This document shows positions 1 to 14,300 of a DNA stretch of 64,000 bases, in pieces (position 1 is the stretch's first letter; each line of letters starts with the position of its first letter). The position numbers and the translations under genes were made by a program. The notes below the pieces were generated by a model. That model worked only from the letters and a program-made list of their open reading frames with translations. It did no database searches and was not told where the DNA came from. The stretch is from Mesaphorura yosii (Eukaryota > Arthropoda > Collembola > Poduromorpha > Tullbergiidae), in assembly GCA_009869945.1 (NCBI GenBank), contig WIXG01000053.1, positions 124,001 through 188,000 on the forward strand, read 5' to 3'.

Positions 1-3000
1 TCAAGTGCTGCCTGAACTTGGCTCGGTAGGCATAGGCAGTCTGCTTTTTTTACGCTCGTAATAAAGCTGGGTCGTCTAATCGAAAAGCAACATCTGCTCT
101 CCTTTTACTCCTTGTCCCAAGCTATAGCATCGCATTAACTTGTTATTATTTTAAACCATCATTTCTCCTAAGTACATGCACTTAGCCAGCCTCGTCGTTT
201 ACCAAATGAAGTCACAATGATCAACCCGACACGACTCGGCGCACGCAGTGTTTGTGCACACAGCAATAATTGCATTCAGTGCAGTTGTGCCATGGAAATT
301 TTGATCTGCGAACAATTCACAAATTGTGTAGCCATCCTTCCGACCTACAATTTCAGTTGCTACAAATTACGAGCTCGAGTTTGTTGGACCCAAGTTTAGG
401 CCGTCCTCTTCCGTGTCCGCAATCATCGCGACGACGGATAATTTATTGGACCATTTAAAATGACAATGTCACCTCGTTCTCGCTCTCTCCGCGCGCAAGT
501 ATTTATGAGTCTGGACCCGAAGTCTGTCTGGGAGCCCCAATCAATCTCACATCGAGATTGGGTCGAGAGAGCCTGCGTCTGCGCTAAGAGAGACATTTCA
601 TGAAAGCAAAAGTTGTTCTTTTCGTATTTCTGGGAGCAAAGAAACTGAGCTGAGCTGGCATTTGTCCGTAATCCTTCCTGGAGTAAAACGCGGCGCCAGG
701 GTGACCACAACTCAACAGGGGGGTTTCCTTATTTCATCTTACTGGAATTGAGACTCCGACTCGACCCGTTCTCGTTTGCCTACTCTTCCTCGTAACAATT
801 ATGCTGCACAAATTTATGTATTTTTTTAGGCAGTCGCAAGGCTGGTAAATGAATTCATTTGCAGAGACACAATAAAATGGATAAAATTTTGAACTTTGCC
901 TTATTTATTAAGACGGGATGATGTAGAATTAAAGTTTATGTGTCAGACACCGTTTTGGTTTAATTTCAGAGTGCAGGAGACAACAGCTCCGGAGGTGGTG
1001 CATCATTACCACAAAAACAAATACAAACAGCATGCGAGCTCTCTCATACGCACCACGCTTGGCTACGGCGACTCGCACGGTCTGCACGCAAACTGAACGA
1101 AGTTGTTCACGAGATGAAGATTTTTAACAAGTCATAAAAGGATTAACGAAAGACGAGAATTCCAAACCACACTGCTTTGGAACGCACTACGCAAATCCGG
1201 ATCAAAATATGGCATGAACATGTCTTGATTAAACGAATATGAATGTCGTATTTCAAACTTGCTGTTCGGTAATGCTATCATTTAATTGACCGAATTTTAT
1301 GTCTTCGCTAGGATGATTTGGTACGGATTGAAACGGCATTAAACGAAGAATGCGTGCATAGCAAACAATTTTAGGAGGTTTGAATTTTCCGAATTTCCGA
1401 GTCGAGGAGGCCTGTCACTTCAAACTCTAAACAAGGCGAAGGCGAACAAAGACAGACACACTTTATTATGAGCGAGAGTCTCGCGAAGCATGCATGAGGC
1501 CAGCTTAAGGGAGTAAAAACAAACAACGGCATGGCACCCCGGTGAGAGGTCGGCCCTGCGGCACGGCAGCAAGAAGAGAAAGGAAAAGATACAGTCTGAG
1601 ATTTCATTTACGAAAATGGTACGTAAGAACGTAAAACAAGATTGTGAGATTTCCCGAGTTGAGTCGAGTCCATGTCGTTAATTCCCTTATCAAGTTGAGT
1701 AATTAGTCCTGCATCTCAACGATCGCGATTACGGTGAATTACCAACACTTATTTACATGACTGATTCGCGGATGTTTTAATCGAATTCGTTCCATTCATG
1801 AAAACACTCGAGTCGTGGCACTAAATGTTAATAAGCATGGAAATGAATGACAAATGAGCGGACACGCTGTGTCAGCCAACGCTATCATTCAACTTGTAAA
1901 CTACGCTGGCCATTCATACAATTGTCCGTGCATTATTGTTACGGCTGGATATCATTATTGTCATAAATGTCGAGGCATTCAGCATAAATAATTTCCCGTA
2001 ATGAGATCAATACATCATCCTGCCACGCGCGTCTGATTCCTCTCGCGATTGTGACTGTGTACGGCAGTGCTCGAGTCTCGCATACGAAATCCTGAACGAA
2101 GGCTACGTTTTCGTGCCGATGAGCCCGTCATGTCATGAAACACTTGTGTCGTGTTGGCTCCGCAAGCCTGAGAGAAAAGAGTCCAGCGAATCTTGCGTCT
2201 TGTAAAATAATGCCAAAAATACGGTAATAATTTACGGACTCGGTCGTTTGCGTTTTATTTTATACATTTATGCTCACAATCAATTTATGACCTACCACGT
2301 TCGCTGCGCCTACTCGAGCGAGAGCGAGGTCGAGTTGGGAATGAGAGGAACTAGTCTCGGAGTCTTGGCCAATTTATCTTAATTCTTCAGCCTTGTTTAC
2401 ATATATAATTTTATACGCGTTGTTTGCTTCGATAAATTATAATTTGTGAATGGCAGTTTGAAATCACCTCCCCTCAGAAAAGCCTAGAAAAGCCCAGAAA
2501 AAGTGAAGCCGTTGGCCTTTAAATTTTTCAACGTTAAGAAAGATTCAAAGCAGTGAGTGATTCATAAAATATCGAATCAGCACAAAAAGATGCTTGGGTT
2601 ACGAGTTCAGAGATGAACGAAATATTCAAGTGCAGACAAGTTCTGAGAACAAGAATTGCAAGATCATCGCTAATTTACTGAGGATTTGAAAGGAAAACTG
2701 TAAATCAGCTCATTTACGACCTGGAAGGAAATTAAGATAAAGTTTCTCTGACTGGCCGCACGTCGTTTAACCAAAATTAGCTTCAGATCGGTCAACAAAA
2801 TGCCCATCTTCCATCACAATCACGAGCACTCGAGATGTTTGCTCTGGATGCCGAGGAACTAATTACTGGAGCTACAACTAATCACTCGGATCATTTGTCA
2901 CGATCAATAGATGATAATGAAACGTTTCAGGCTCAGGCACTGACGCAACTTTTGGGATTTAAGTTTTGTGTCATGTTTCACATAAAAGAACCTTTTCTTT

Positions 3001-6000
3001 TTGGTATAAGAAACGAGAAAACAAATACCCATGAAATTCAATTTAAGGCAGGTAAAAAGCTAGACAAGGGTCTACAGTGTTGGTAAGCAAGCAATAATTC
3101 TTCCGCACTTAATTGGATGACTCTCATCACATCACTATTAATAACATTCACGTCGGGCAGCAGCAGCAGACAGACTTGGTCAAATGAAGCTGGACGAGAA
3201 CTGAGAAACTGAGAAAGGTAGAAACCGTAAATTTCTTAGTTGGCTTCCCTCCGAAACAGAAAAGTAGTTAGAAATTATATTTTGTACTTGTTCTTGTCAC
3301 ATAACATTTAAGGATGGGTTTCTCCAAAAGAAGTGCATCACGAAAAGGAAACAAACACCTACGTTTCAAATTCAATTATTCACTGTGAAATGTAAATATT
3401 GAAAGTCTTCAGTCTTAAGTTCAGTACGCTCATTTATCTTGCAACCAAAGCATTGTCGTAATGATCGGCAAATTCAGACATAAAACGACTTAGAATGGAA
3501 TCTGAAAGGGCTCACATGGATTTCTTACTCCAAGACGTAAATTTTTATAGTCCCAGCTAAAAGCGAGCATTGCTCAAAGGCACAGAGAGCTTCGAATTGA
3601 ATTAAATTAGCATCCTGCATGCCCCGGTGCTATAATTTTCCCATTTAAATGGCGTTTGATGGACTTGCTCTCTGCTCGTCGGTCATAAATCAGCGATAAC
3701 TTGCTTCAGTGCATTGCGAGAGAGACCGTTTTATTGGTTTCCAATTATTATAATCATAAACCACCAACGCACAATTCCCACTTCGATCGAGTCCGGTCTC
3801 AATGCAATGCAATGCAGTGTAGTGCTGGGAATCTGAGTCAGCTCTGACCAAGCAAGAAAGAAATTCAATGGGGAGGTCATCATTATTATCAACTTGTAAA
3901 AAATTTTGATTCATGACGTACATTTTTCAGAATCCGTACAAAGAGCAGTTGAGCCCATTGTGCGTCGTAAAATATTCACTCAGCAACAGGCAAGAAGGTA
4001 GGCAGCGGCGGAGGCTTGGCACGACGAGGCCAACAACGAACCCTTTCTCCTTGTCTTGTTTGGGCATTCGTTTTTCCCATTGATTAATTTCCTTCTCCGA
4101 GATTCACTTTATCATTCGTGCGTCTGTTTACTACCTGAATAAAATACCATTCATCTCCAACTTTGCTCGTCCATCCACTGGCCGTCTATCTCTCGCATCT
4201 CGACAAATTTACATACTCGCAGTGCAGCAACTTTTGGGAGACTTGAATTTATGATTATAATTTTATGCTATCCAAATAAAATCAAAACCAAACCAAACAT
4301 GGCTCGGCGCAGAGAAAAATCATTGGCGCATTAAATGTAATCTATAATCCGTGATCAAATAAAACGCCAAAAAAGGGGATGAACTGCCTTTTGCCCATAC
4401 GGCACCAAATCACGAATTTGGCGAATGGTTCTTGCACTCACTTGACGAAAGCTGAAGTCTGCGACGGAGAAGCGAGCGGGCGCGCAGTGCCGTGGCTTTG
4501 AAAAATGAAGACTTTCTTTCATTTTACTCCTTTTTATTATTACGAAAATAAAATGTCGACCACCCACACGATTATGATCCTGTGAAGTACTGACCGCGGA
4601 GTCCTTGTCCGTTCTCTCGAGACCGCATGCATGATTAAGTAATGATCATGGTTGATGGGGCAGCAACCAGCCAGGACGAATGATCAAACAACGGCGAATC
4701 TTTACTAATTTAACATCAAACGTCTTGAAGGGGTCGCCTGGTACGCACGGTGCCCTGACTCTGCTGAATAGATTCGATACAAGCACAAAACACACGAATC
4801 AGCGAAGGGCAAACGCACAGCACAAACAACTCAACACGAAGCCTTGTAGCTTTTCCTTTCGCATTAATTCATGAAGATGCAGAAAACCGGAAAGGAGGCT
4901 CTAAAAAGAGGATCTCGTCTTCGTTTCTTCGGCTGCGGCCGAAGAACAAAAATAGAATTCGGCTTGCAGGCAGAAGGCAAAACAACAATAGAAATGTTTA
5001 CTCGGGACAAAGGGTAAACTGTCAGAAACTGAATCCTTCGCATCTTTTTACTCTCTACAGGTCGAGTTCTTTTCTCTGGCACGTCAGTTTGCACAAAGGC
5101 TATAAATACCACTGCTTGAATGGAAACAATTACAAAGAATCAGATGTAAATACGCAGCTCTCAGCCCTTTGCCATCATGGCTCAAATGCTAGTGCTTCAT
5201 TGACAACAGTCGCAGTCAGTCGGTTGGCCAGTCAGTGATAATTGGCTAAGAGCAGCCTTTATTAAGCCTGAAACAATGTGAACGTCCGTCACAGTTGAAT
5301 TATGGACCGACGTGGCGTAATTTATGTCACCGTAAACTTGTTGTCAACTGCACGTCAACTTTATGCTTTATGTCGTGGCAGCTTGCTGCAGAGTTCATGC
5401 CCAGACACACCTGAAATTGGATAACCATCATCATCGTGGCAATAACAATTACGATAAGCGTTTGGTGTGTCACCAGAGTGATTTAGAGCAGAAATTCTCG
5501 TTGCTCCGGCGGTGGTCGACGTCGACGCTGAACTTTCGACATGCTTTTTATAATGTCAGCCTCTGCGAATGCGAATATGCGAATGTGATCATCACAGTCC
5601 AGCTAAGCATTAAGCACATCACTACACAATTAAAGCGAGCCGTGAGCGCAGGCTGCAGAAGTGAGCAGTTCAAAGTTGATTTGGCGTGGCCGGTCTCGTC
5701 CGTCTCGTCGCCGTGCGTGCTTTACAGGTACATGAGTCCAAGCTTTATCCGACTACTGACAAACTGCTCATAGTACATGATGCCCGTACAAGTAATGACT
5801 GCGTTAACAAAGGCCGCACCCACATTAAAACAATAAAACGACGGAGTCCCGCTGACTCCGTACAGGAGGACAGGACAGGCACGGTAGAGTGAAGCGAAGC
5901 AGAGATTTCTCATGGCGATTAACTCCAATCACTGTACAACAGAATTTGCTATCTGAGAGTTCATCAATTTCTGGTTGTCAGTTCCCCATTCGTTTGGCTT

Positions 6001-8229
6001 ACGGCTTCGACCTTTTCTGCGCTGTTTGAACGAGCAACTGTACTCTGACTTCATTGACTCATCAAACAACTGTAAATCATCTTTAACAGCCTCAGTTGCA
6101 AAAATCAGTGAGCCACATCAACGCAAGGCAACACGTCGACCTGCAAACTGTCTTCACGTCTGTTCACGACGGACAACACAGACAGAGTCAATGTCCAGGC
6201 AGCCCTTCCTCGAGTGGCATTCTTTGGGCTGTTGGCAGGTAGGCATAGCGTGCCAACGTGCCAAGGGGCTTCAAGTCTCTCGACGGAGAGCCGTCATCGC
6301 GTCTCCATCTCAAAAAATGTACGAGCAAACAAGAAATGCATAAAAACCAAACACGAGAGAAAAACTTGAATCACCGATCTGAAGAGGCCAACAACGCAGA
6401 CGCAAACGCAACGCGAGGAACCACGACCAAATACCTCATCATCATCTCCGCTGCACCGCCGTCGTGAACGTGCAGTGATCATGAGATCATTCTCGTCATC
6501 AGAGTAAAGACTAAAGAGAGGTTAAGAGTCGACTCATGAACTCATGAACCTTCTTTTGTATGGCGTGTAACAGACAAAGTTCTGGCAACAAACGACCCAT
6601 AAATCAATAGAGCATAGAAAAGCATCGAACTGCAGAGTGCCCAAATCAAAACTGAGCACACCGACCCCTGAATTTAAACATTTTGATTTTGTTTTTTATG
6701 AGCCTACGAAAATAGAAATATTGTGACACAGGTCCATCAAACCAACGGACAGGAAACGCAAACACTGCGTTATGTAAATTCAGTTGTCACAGTCACAGGC
6801 AGCAGGGCGCAGAAATTCCTTCTTCCGAAGGGTCGCAGTGCGTACTTCACCTTTCACAACGAATTCTTCCACAAAACAATTTCGTCGTTTGCCTGCCTTT
6901 CAAAATTTTCATCTTTGATTGTCTCGACCATACGAAAGCGAGTAATGAATGCAACCTTACGGCGCCATTGTAACAGCGTCTGTCTTTCACCGGCCTCCGT
7001 CGTGGCAGCAGCACAAACACGAATTTAAATCAGAAGACGACGCCGTGCCCGGCCCATATTGAGAAACGTTAGGCCGCTCACATTCTCTATAATTAAATTG
7101 GAAAATAGGAAAGAAGGTTGGGAATAAAATGAAACGATGGTCATAAAACGGGATGACTTGACATACGGCTGTGACATAAAAACCAAAGGCAAGAGTGAAA
7201 CACAAGAAAAGAATTCTAACCATCAGTTACGAGAGTTGTAAAAATGCCACGGGGAAATGGACGCAGAACCACATTAAAGATGGACAGTGTTTTTATCCTT
7301 CTCCTGAGTAATAAAAAGTCAGTTTTCGAGATTTTGTGATTGAGACTGTTGCAGCAGTGACAAATTTTGAAGAGATTGACGTGACAGTGATTGATCGACT
7401 CCAGAAACTGGATCACAACTTTGTAAACATGTTGCGGATCAGCATTTGTGACAATGACGAGCACAAAAATGGCCACCTCGTTGCGCAAAGTAATCTGCTT
7501 GTACATTAGGCTGTTGAACATGTTAATTGCTCTTTAAGGAGGTGGCAGCCGGCCGTTGATGAGTTTTATGGGTTTTCTAAGAGCTCGGTTGTGCAGTACG
7601 TCGTAACATAAACGTGAAACTCACAAGGCTGCTGAAAATTAAGCCTGGCCTTAATTATTTTTGCGTCGGATCTTACATACTGAAAGCGCCCAGCTCAGAG
7701 GATGTGAGCCAAGTGGTTCTGAGCAAGAATGAGCCTCATCGTGGGCTGTCTATTTCGTAATTTGCGGCCATCCGTCAAATGCTCGACATTTCTCATATCC
7801 TGCAAGAGAAAGCCCACCCCAAAGCAGAGCCGCGTCGTGCCATGCTGTCGCGAACCACTTCATGAAACCAATAAGAAACAATTACAAGAAGCACAAGAGC
7901 TCCAACGCCAGCCAAGTGAATATTAATTACGCATTCTCATTTACAACCAGAATGCGTCACGAACACTAACGACCACCGACCAACTTGCTCACATTGTTTG
8001 TTTTGGCCCGTTGGCTAATTGCATTAAACATTCATCTTTCAATCAATCAATCGGCTAACGAGCTTTGGTAAAAACGGGCTCGAAACGCGTGACTGCTGCG
8101 CGAGAGGATGTGAGTAGAAGCGACCTCTGGGTTTTGGTCCAGAGGATGCAAGCTTCAAGAATTCCAGCAGAAAGACCAGAAAGCGGAATGCAAGTTGATG
8201 CGCAAGAGAGAGGTCTGAATTTGGCTAAC
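1..8229. other. Neurobeachin intron sequence; no gene seen
   Basis: Lies downstream of exon 30 in the gene's direction. I looked for the PH-BEACH continuation on the minus strand and found nothing convincing, so this is read as part of one long intron. It holds AT-rich DNA with short simple repeats such as AATGC units at 3801-3816 and AATC units at 8041-8052. Confidence 0.6.
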
Positions 8230-8366
8230 CTCGGGGTCGATTTTGGTGTATTCTGGGTCGTCTTCATCCACTTCAAAGTAGAGTTCGTTTGACGTGATCG
8301 ACACGATGCCAGGAGCCAACACTCCGGGAGAGATGAGACGAGCCTTGGTGCTGATGTTGACAGGAC
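8230..8366 (-). CDS. Nbea: Neurobeachin exon 30 (start of PH-BEACH), last exon seen
   Basis: Residues 2165-2210. Contains [20 protein letters not shown] and [18 protein letters not shown], the first beta strands of the PH-like domain that precedes BEACH. Donor GTTAGC after CCCGAG, phase 0. The next exon, expected to begin near the TEGLHGKW motif, was not found in 1-8229. Confidence 0.94.
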
Positions 8367-11300
8367 CTGCGCATCGATTATTACATTGCGTTAATTAAAG
8401 TGACACCTTGCAAATGTAGGAGAAAATGTGAGAAACTCCGCAGCCGAGCTGATTATTGCACCCACCGACAAGATCAAGATCCAGTTCTCGGTCATCTGAC
8501 AGAAGCTCATTATCATCCATCAAGTCGTTGCACTGCAGTGGCTGCTGTGATCGGTTGGCTGCCAGACGTGAATGAAATTCCTCTTGTGCCTATAAAATGC
8601 CAATTAACAATAACAACAGAGTCCACCACAGCCGTGAGAAGAACAGCAGACAGAGTAATGAATGAATTCTCGAGTAGCTGCACAACTCAATATTTTGCAA
8701 GTCATTTGAATCAATCACCTGCAACATGGCGTCTTCAGGAGCTCCGTTCTCCAAGGAGCTTTTCAAAGTCGCCTCGGGATGTCCAGAACCATGCGGATTG
8801 CGCACAAATCGCTTTCTGCGTCTCGCATCGTCCTCCCATGCATCGAGCTTCCAAAATTCGACCCTGTCTCTGCGAGCAGCAAATGCAACGTGTCAACACG
8901 AGAATTCAAGGCTGGCCCACTAGGTTTGTCAACTCACTTGTCGTGCTCTTGGCCCCATGCCCCATGCTTGTTCGAAATTATGTTGATTGTTTTGTCCAGC
9001 ACGCGTGATGCGATGACATTGTCTCGTCTGCGAGCAGCCGTGATGAGGTGGTCACACATTTTCTCCTCTTCCTTGCGCTCAATCAGTGTTTGTGTGCACA
9101 ACGTTTGCTGCGGAACAGAATTTGGAGCTCAGTGTAAGTGTGTGAGAGATACGCAAAGAAACGTCCGAGATGCACTTTGCACTTTACCTCGAACTCGGCG
9201 TGTTTTAACACATCGTCTGCCCTCATGCGGTTGAGAATGAATTCGGCTTCGTTGGCCACCCGAACGATGTGGTCTTTCATCGCATGGGAGAGCAGTCTTC
9301 CTTCGTTGATCAGTTCAATGAAGGCAAGCCCGGCGTGCTTCTGCAGAGAATTTTGCCATTCTTGTGAACACAACAGCATCACAAGTTCGACAACGGAATT
9401 GCTGTGCTTGAACGTCGTGAGTCCCTTCCCTTCTGACAACAACTCCTGGCCGTGAGATCCAAGCAACGTTTTCGACAAGAACGGAGCAAAGTCCACCATT
9501 ATTTCACGAAGGAGCGGGCAAACGGAGCCCAGAGCAGTCTCGAGCTTTTGAGTGAGGTTGGACTCCCTCGCCGGCAGAGAAAGTGGAAAGCCTTCGGCCG
9601 ACACGAACGGCTTGATGCTCAATTCTTCAGATTGTGGTACTGCGGATCCCGCTGGGAGTGTGTTGTGCATTGGCGATCCACTCACAACACTGATCGCCGC
9701 CATTGGCTTCTCACCCCGGTCCAAGCCATCTGAGAAAACAGAAAACAATTTAGTCTTGAAAATTTAAGACGTTGGAAGTTCTTCAATCAAATCGTGCGCC
9801 AACTCACCGTTTCTTCCTTTGGTGTCGCTGTCATCATTCAGGCTCACATCAGTCCAGCTGTCTTCCCCTTTCTTCTCATTGTCGTTCCCAGCGAAGGCGT
9901 TTGAAGATTCCTCTCCCACAGACCTCTGCGAAGAGACGTCGCTCATTGGCTCCTCGTTCTTCAGAGTCGTTGGATTGGGTGACTTGGAGCTATCGTCCTG
10001 AGAGGCTTCTCGAGGTTCAGTCTGAAATGTTGCGTTATTTGTATGATGTATGTTTTTGTTTCGACAGCAGCTGAGCAATTTACCTTTGCAGACGACCCAC
10101 TCAAACTTCCGCCGTCATTTGACTCTAGGTCGTTGGGCGTATCTCGTTGGCTCGAATCGCCTCGGAGGTTCTCCATTTTGTCTTCAGAATCTGGAATTTA
10201 CATACGACAGAAGTTGTACATTACCAAGTCGCAGACAAGATGCCTGTTTCGCGTGCTTAAAATCATGCAAGTTCTCAACCACAATTGAAGTCAAAGTTCA
10301 AAAAGTGCACAGTCAAACGTTGTGGTTTAAGTCATGCCAACAACTCAAGCATTCCTACAGTGCGCCGATTCACAGATTCTATCTGCAGTTGCATGAGTGC
10401 CAAAAATCGAAACACCGCTTGCTGGAACTAAAATGTGCAGTTTCAGCTGAGAAAAATGGGCTGCATTGTTGCGAGCAGTTACCTTCGGTCGACTCTGAGA
10501 AATTTGACGCACTATTATTATTAGAAATGGAAGACATTGAAGAGCCTGGGAGCGGTTTTGGGAGGAATTGTGGATAAATGTTATTTGTCCACTGAGGGAA
10601 CATGGGTTGTTGGGAGGACACTGCAGAATCACACCAGAACCATCAGCATAAATTACTTGCTTCAAAAACACATCAAGATGTCAAAAGGTCACATGATTAC
10701 GACTAAATACGAGACGACAACATCGACCACCAATCTCTAAATATAAAAATTCGAATTACAAACTTCAGACGCATTACCTGAGGCAATTGGAACCGAGGCG
10801 CCATTCGGAGTTGTCTGGTGACAGTTGGGAATGTTGCTGGCTGGGTCAGTCGCAGTGATTGGCACGGGACTAGACGAGGGTGTTGGCGGTGGTTCCAAAA
10901 TATCACGGTACTTAGACACCATCAACACGGAAATGAAGTACACTATTGCTAAGGACAGAAACTGGGCTTGTTTCGTTTCCTCCTGTGGATGCCAAAAAAT
11001 GTATGTTAGCAGTGCATCACAAAAGCTGAGTGACTACTCAAAGGCGGGCATCTTACAATATCACGATAAATAACAGCACGGAGACGATTAACGTCCATGT
11101 CTTGCAGGAGCTTCTCGGAATCCTTCACTGGACTATTTTGGGTCGCCAGATTCTCCACAATATTCTGAAATTCAAGGGTTAAATTCTGTTTAGAACCCAG
11201 TAGAACACACGCATAAGTATAAATCTCGCTTAGACTCGTCTCACCTTTGGCGACGCTTGTGCTCCGCGAATAAGTGAGTGAAGGTGCGCCACTTTGGCGG

Positions 11301-14300
11301 GAATGACGGTCCCACTCGGAGGAGCGCAGTAGCCACCCGCTTGTTGAATCCGTATTCTTTCTTTACACTCAAGGCAATTGCGGACGGCACTTGTACACAC
11401 CAGTCGCAAGCATTGGCGCAAAATTCCACCATTGGACATGTTCTTCTCGGCTTCTAATTCGGAAAAGTTAAGCGAGCTTGCAAAGATGAGGACGTCAGCC
11501 ATGTTGACCAGGCGCTGAAGGAAAGAGACGGCAACTTCAATCGGCATCCCCTGCGTCGGCTCAATCACGTCCAATTCATTCTGCTAATGCAAAACGACAA
11601 TTAGCACAGATTATATTTTACTTGATAAATAGCTTTCCAATACATTCGGCGATGTTGCCGACGCCAAAAGTGGAAGGAGGCCCCCACAGGCGATGATCAA
11701 ATTGTCCGCCAACTGGGAGATCAAGTGGACCGTGTTCACCACAAAAATTGTGTTCTCGCCCGTATTCACAAAGTCCAGCACGGATTTCGTTGAATGACTG
11801 CGCAAAGAGGAAGACTTATTTAAACAAGGCGCTGACCGGCTGACTTTTTTTTGAGTTTACCTTCTCCAAACTTGGATATCAGTCTCCAGTGAAAATAAGA
11901 CATCTGACAAAAGTCGTTGGTGAATGTAAGACCACTTGAATTCCGGAATACGAAACGGAGGGTGAGATGGGCCCGGATTGAAGAGATGGCGCGTGCGGTG
12001 AAAGACCCCGGAGTTCTTGCCACGCTCCGTCGTCTCGCCCTCTCCTTCCCCGTTGGTCTGAATACCAGTCGAGGCATTGTGTGGATGATCCTCGGGGTTC
12101 CCATCGTCCTGATTGTACTTCAGTTGCTCCTCGGCCTCGTCCGTTTCCTTCTGCGCAGTGTCCGCGGGAGGAGGCACCTCTTCTGCAACCTTCTGAGTCT
12201 GGATCCATTCCCTCCGGTTGTCGAGGGAAGACACGAACGATGTGGCGTCATCGTGTGTCGGCTCCACATGATGAATCACGTTGTCATCTTCCTGAATCAT
12301 GTCCTGACTCTTCATTGCAGTCTTCACAGCTTCGTTCTTCACCATCTCGATGTTGTCTACAGTGATGCCCTCAACGTCTTCCTTTGCCTCCTCGAATTCC
12401 TCTGACGAACATCGCTCGTCCCCGTTGCATTTGGAGCCCGAACCAGCGTCTTCGGCGGAGAGCACTTCTTCTTCGTCGTCTTCCTCCTCGCCTTCCTCTG
12501 CCTCTTCTTCCTCCTCGCCTTCCTCCTCTGCGTCAGACTGCTCAGAGGTCTTGGTTTCGTGCGATGGGCTGGATTTGGGCGTCCCGTCTTCATTCGGGGT
12601 TTCGTCAGAACAACTCCCGTTGCTAATTATATCCTTAACTACCTCTTCAGTACTTGTTTCCTTATTTGGCAAGTTCGAATCACTTGTTTGGCTGGGATTT
12701 GGAATTGAGCAACCTTCATCACCAATTTCAGCATTTTTCTCGCTCTCTCCTTCTTCGTTATCACAGTTTACTTGTTCAGGTCCACTCTCTTGGCGACTCT
12801 GCTCTGACTCGGAAGCCACAGGCGTCTGAGCCGACTCTGCATTTCCTCCGTCCCCGTCCCCTGTGACATCCGTCACGGTGGCCTCGTCGGGAGCCTTACC
12901 CGTGACAGCCTCCTGGAACTCGTTTCGTTGCTGATCCCAACCGGAAATCGTGCTGATTGGACGTTGCTGGCGAACCGCTGGATCAGTGATGTTGTCCGAC
13001 TGTCTCCGCTCGTAGTGCTCGTACATTTGAGTAAATTGAAGACGGAATTCTTCGTAAGACACTTTTGAATGAACAATGGCCAGTGTGTCGACCCAAACAC
13101 GCCAGCCGCCGTACTCGTACTTGATTGCGTGATGCAGAAGCATTCGGAAGAGGGAGTAAACCATGTCGGATATCTTCTGCTCCTCGCTGTTCTTCGGGTG
13201 AATATACGCCATCGAGATCAGCCACTCCTACAATTCGTCAGGGTGGAACCGTATTTATTTCAGTTTCAGACACTTGAAAACATTGAAACCCATGTGTAAA
13301 TTACCTGCCAAACTGACATCTGCAACACAGTACGACGGTTTTCCCGATTATGGTTGCAGAGAAGCGTCATGTCCGACAAAAACAACTTTTTGACCTCCAG
13401 AAGTGCCTCCGTTTGCTTGGATTGTCGAATCAGAGTGGCGACAACTTTCAGGATCACTAAAATAAAGGAGAGGCGTGGAGACACACTCAACGAGTTAAAG
13501 GCACAGTCTGAGCAGAGATTTGACTCACTTGGATTTTCCAACCGGTAATTCGACTCTGGCTCCGGGTGTTTGGTGTAAATGATTTGCTGACTGATGTGCT
13601 CCGTCAGAATCTGAAATAACACGCCACAATTAGTCGAGGGTGTCAGTCACTCGATAATTATTACGATTATTCTCGAGCCTGGGCCTAAAACTCACCTCGT
13701 AGAGCACGTTGTAGGTTGGGAGGTTGAGGGAGTCTTCGGACTGGAGGAGGCGCTCGGAGAGGAGCGTGTAGAGGTTGTGTGGACTCATGACGTCGTACTT
13801 CCTCCTACCAATGTCAACATCAACCGAGTCAGAAGTGGGCATATTGACAGGCTCAGCCAAACTACAATCACATCACCAGGAGGCAGTGCAGTGCAATCAA
13901 AATATTACAAAAGTGCGGGTATTCCATGCGTGTGCGGCTACGGGCTAGGGACTAAAATCTCACTAAATGAAAAACTGGGAACGGGAAAGAACAAGCTAAT
14001 TTATCAATCTATGCATGAGTATTTCGTATTGCATGGGTCGCTAAGAGGGCATGAGGAAAGCGGAAGCGGAACGTTGACATTTCTTCTACCAATTTAAATT
14101 TCTGAGCTGACAAAATCAAAATCAATGAAACGAAAGGCTAAAGTGTTGTTTAAGACAAAAGCGTGCTGCATGCATTTGTGCTTGAGGTTTGAAGAGAGAT
14201 TAGCTCGTTAATGAAACAGATCGGCGAGCAGATTAGATTGGACAGGGAAATAGAGCGGAGGAGTGGATATGGCGACTCACTTGTGCGTGCTCCTACACAG

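Noticed and set aside
5363-5773. 136-codon plus-strand frame inside neurobeachin intron sequence
   Set aside because: No recognisable motif, no splice context and composition like the surrounding intron.
7216-7521. Minus-strand frame whose ADPQHVYKVV resembles the DPATVKKVV of the neurobeachin PH domain
   Set aside because: The match is short and the surrounding sequence lacks the nearly invariant RRYLLQN context, while all other exons of this gene are highly conserved. Most likely chance, so I did not call exon 31 here.
8400-9234. Long plus-strand frames (up to 202 codons) over this stretch
   Set aside because: They are antisense shadows of neurobeachin exons 27-29 and have no homology.
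11917-12829. Plus-strand frames of about 160 codons rich in Ser and Pro
   Set aside because: Antisense of the acidic linker in neurobeachin exon 18; Glu/Asp codons read backwards give Ser/Phe/Leu-rich frames.
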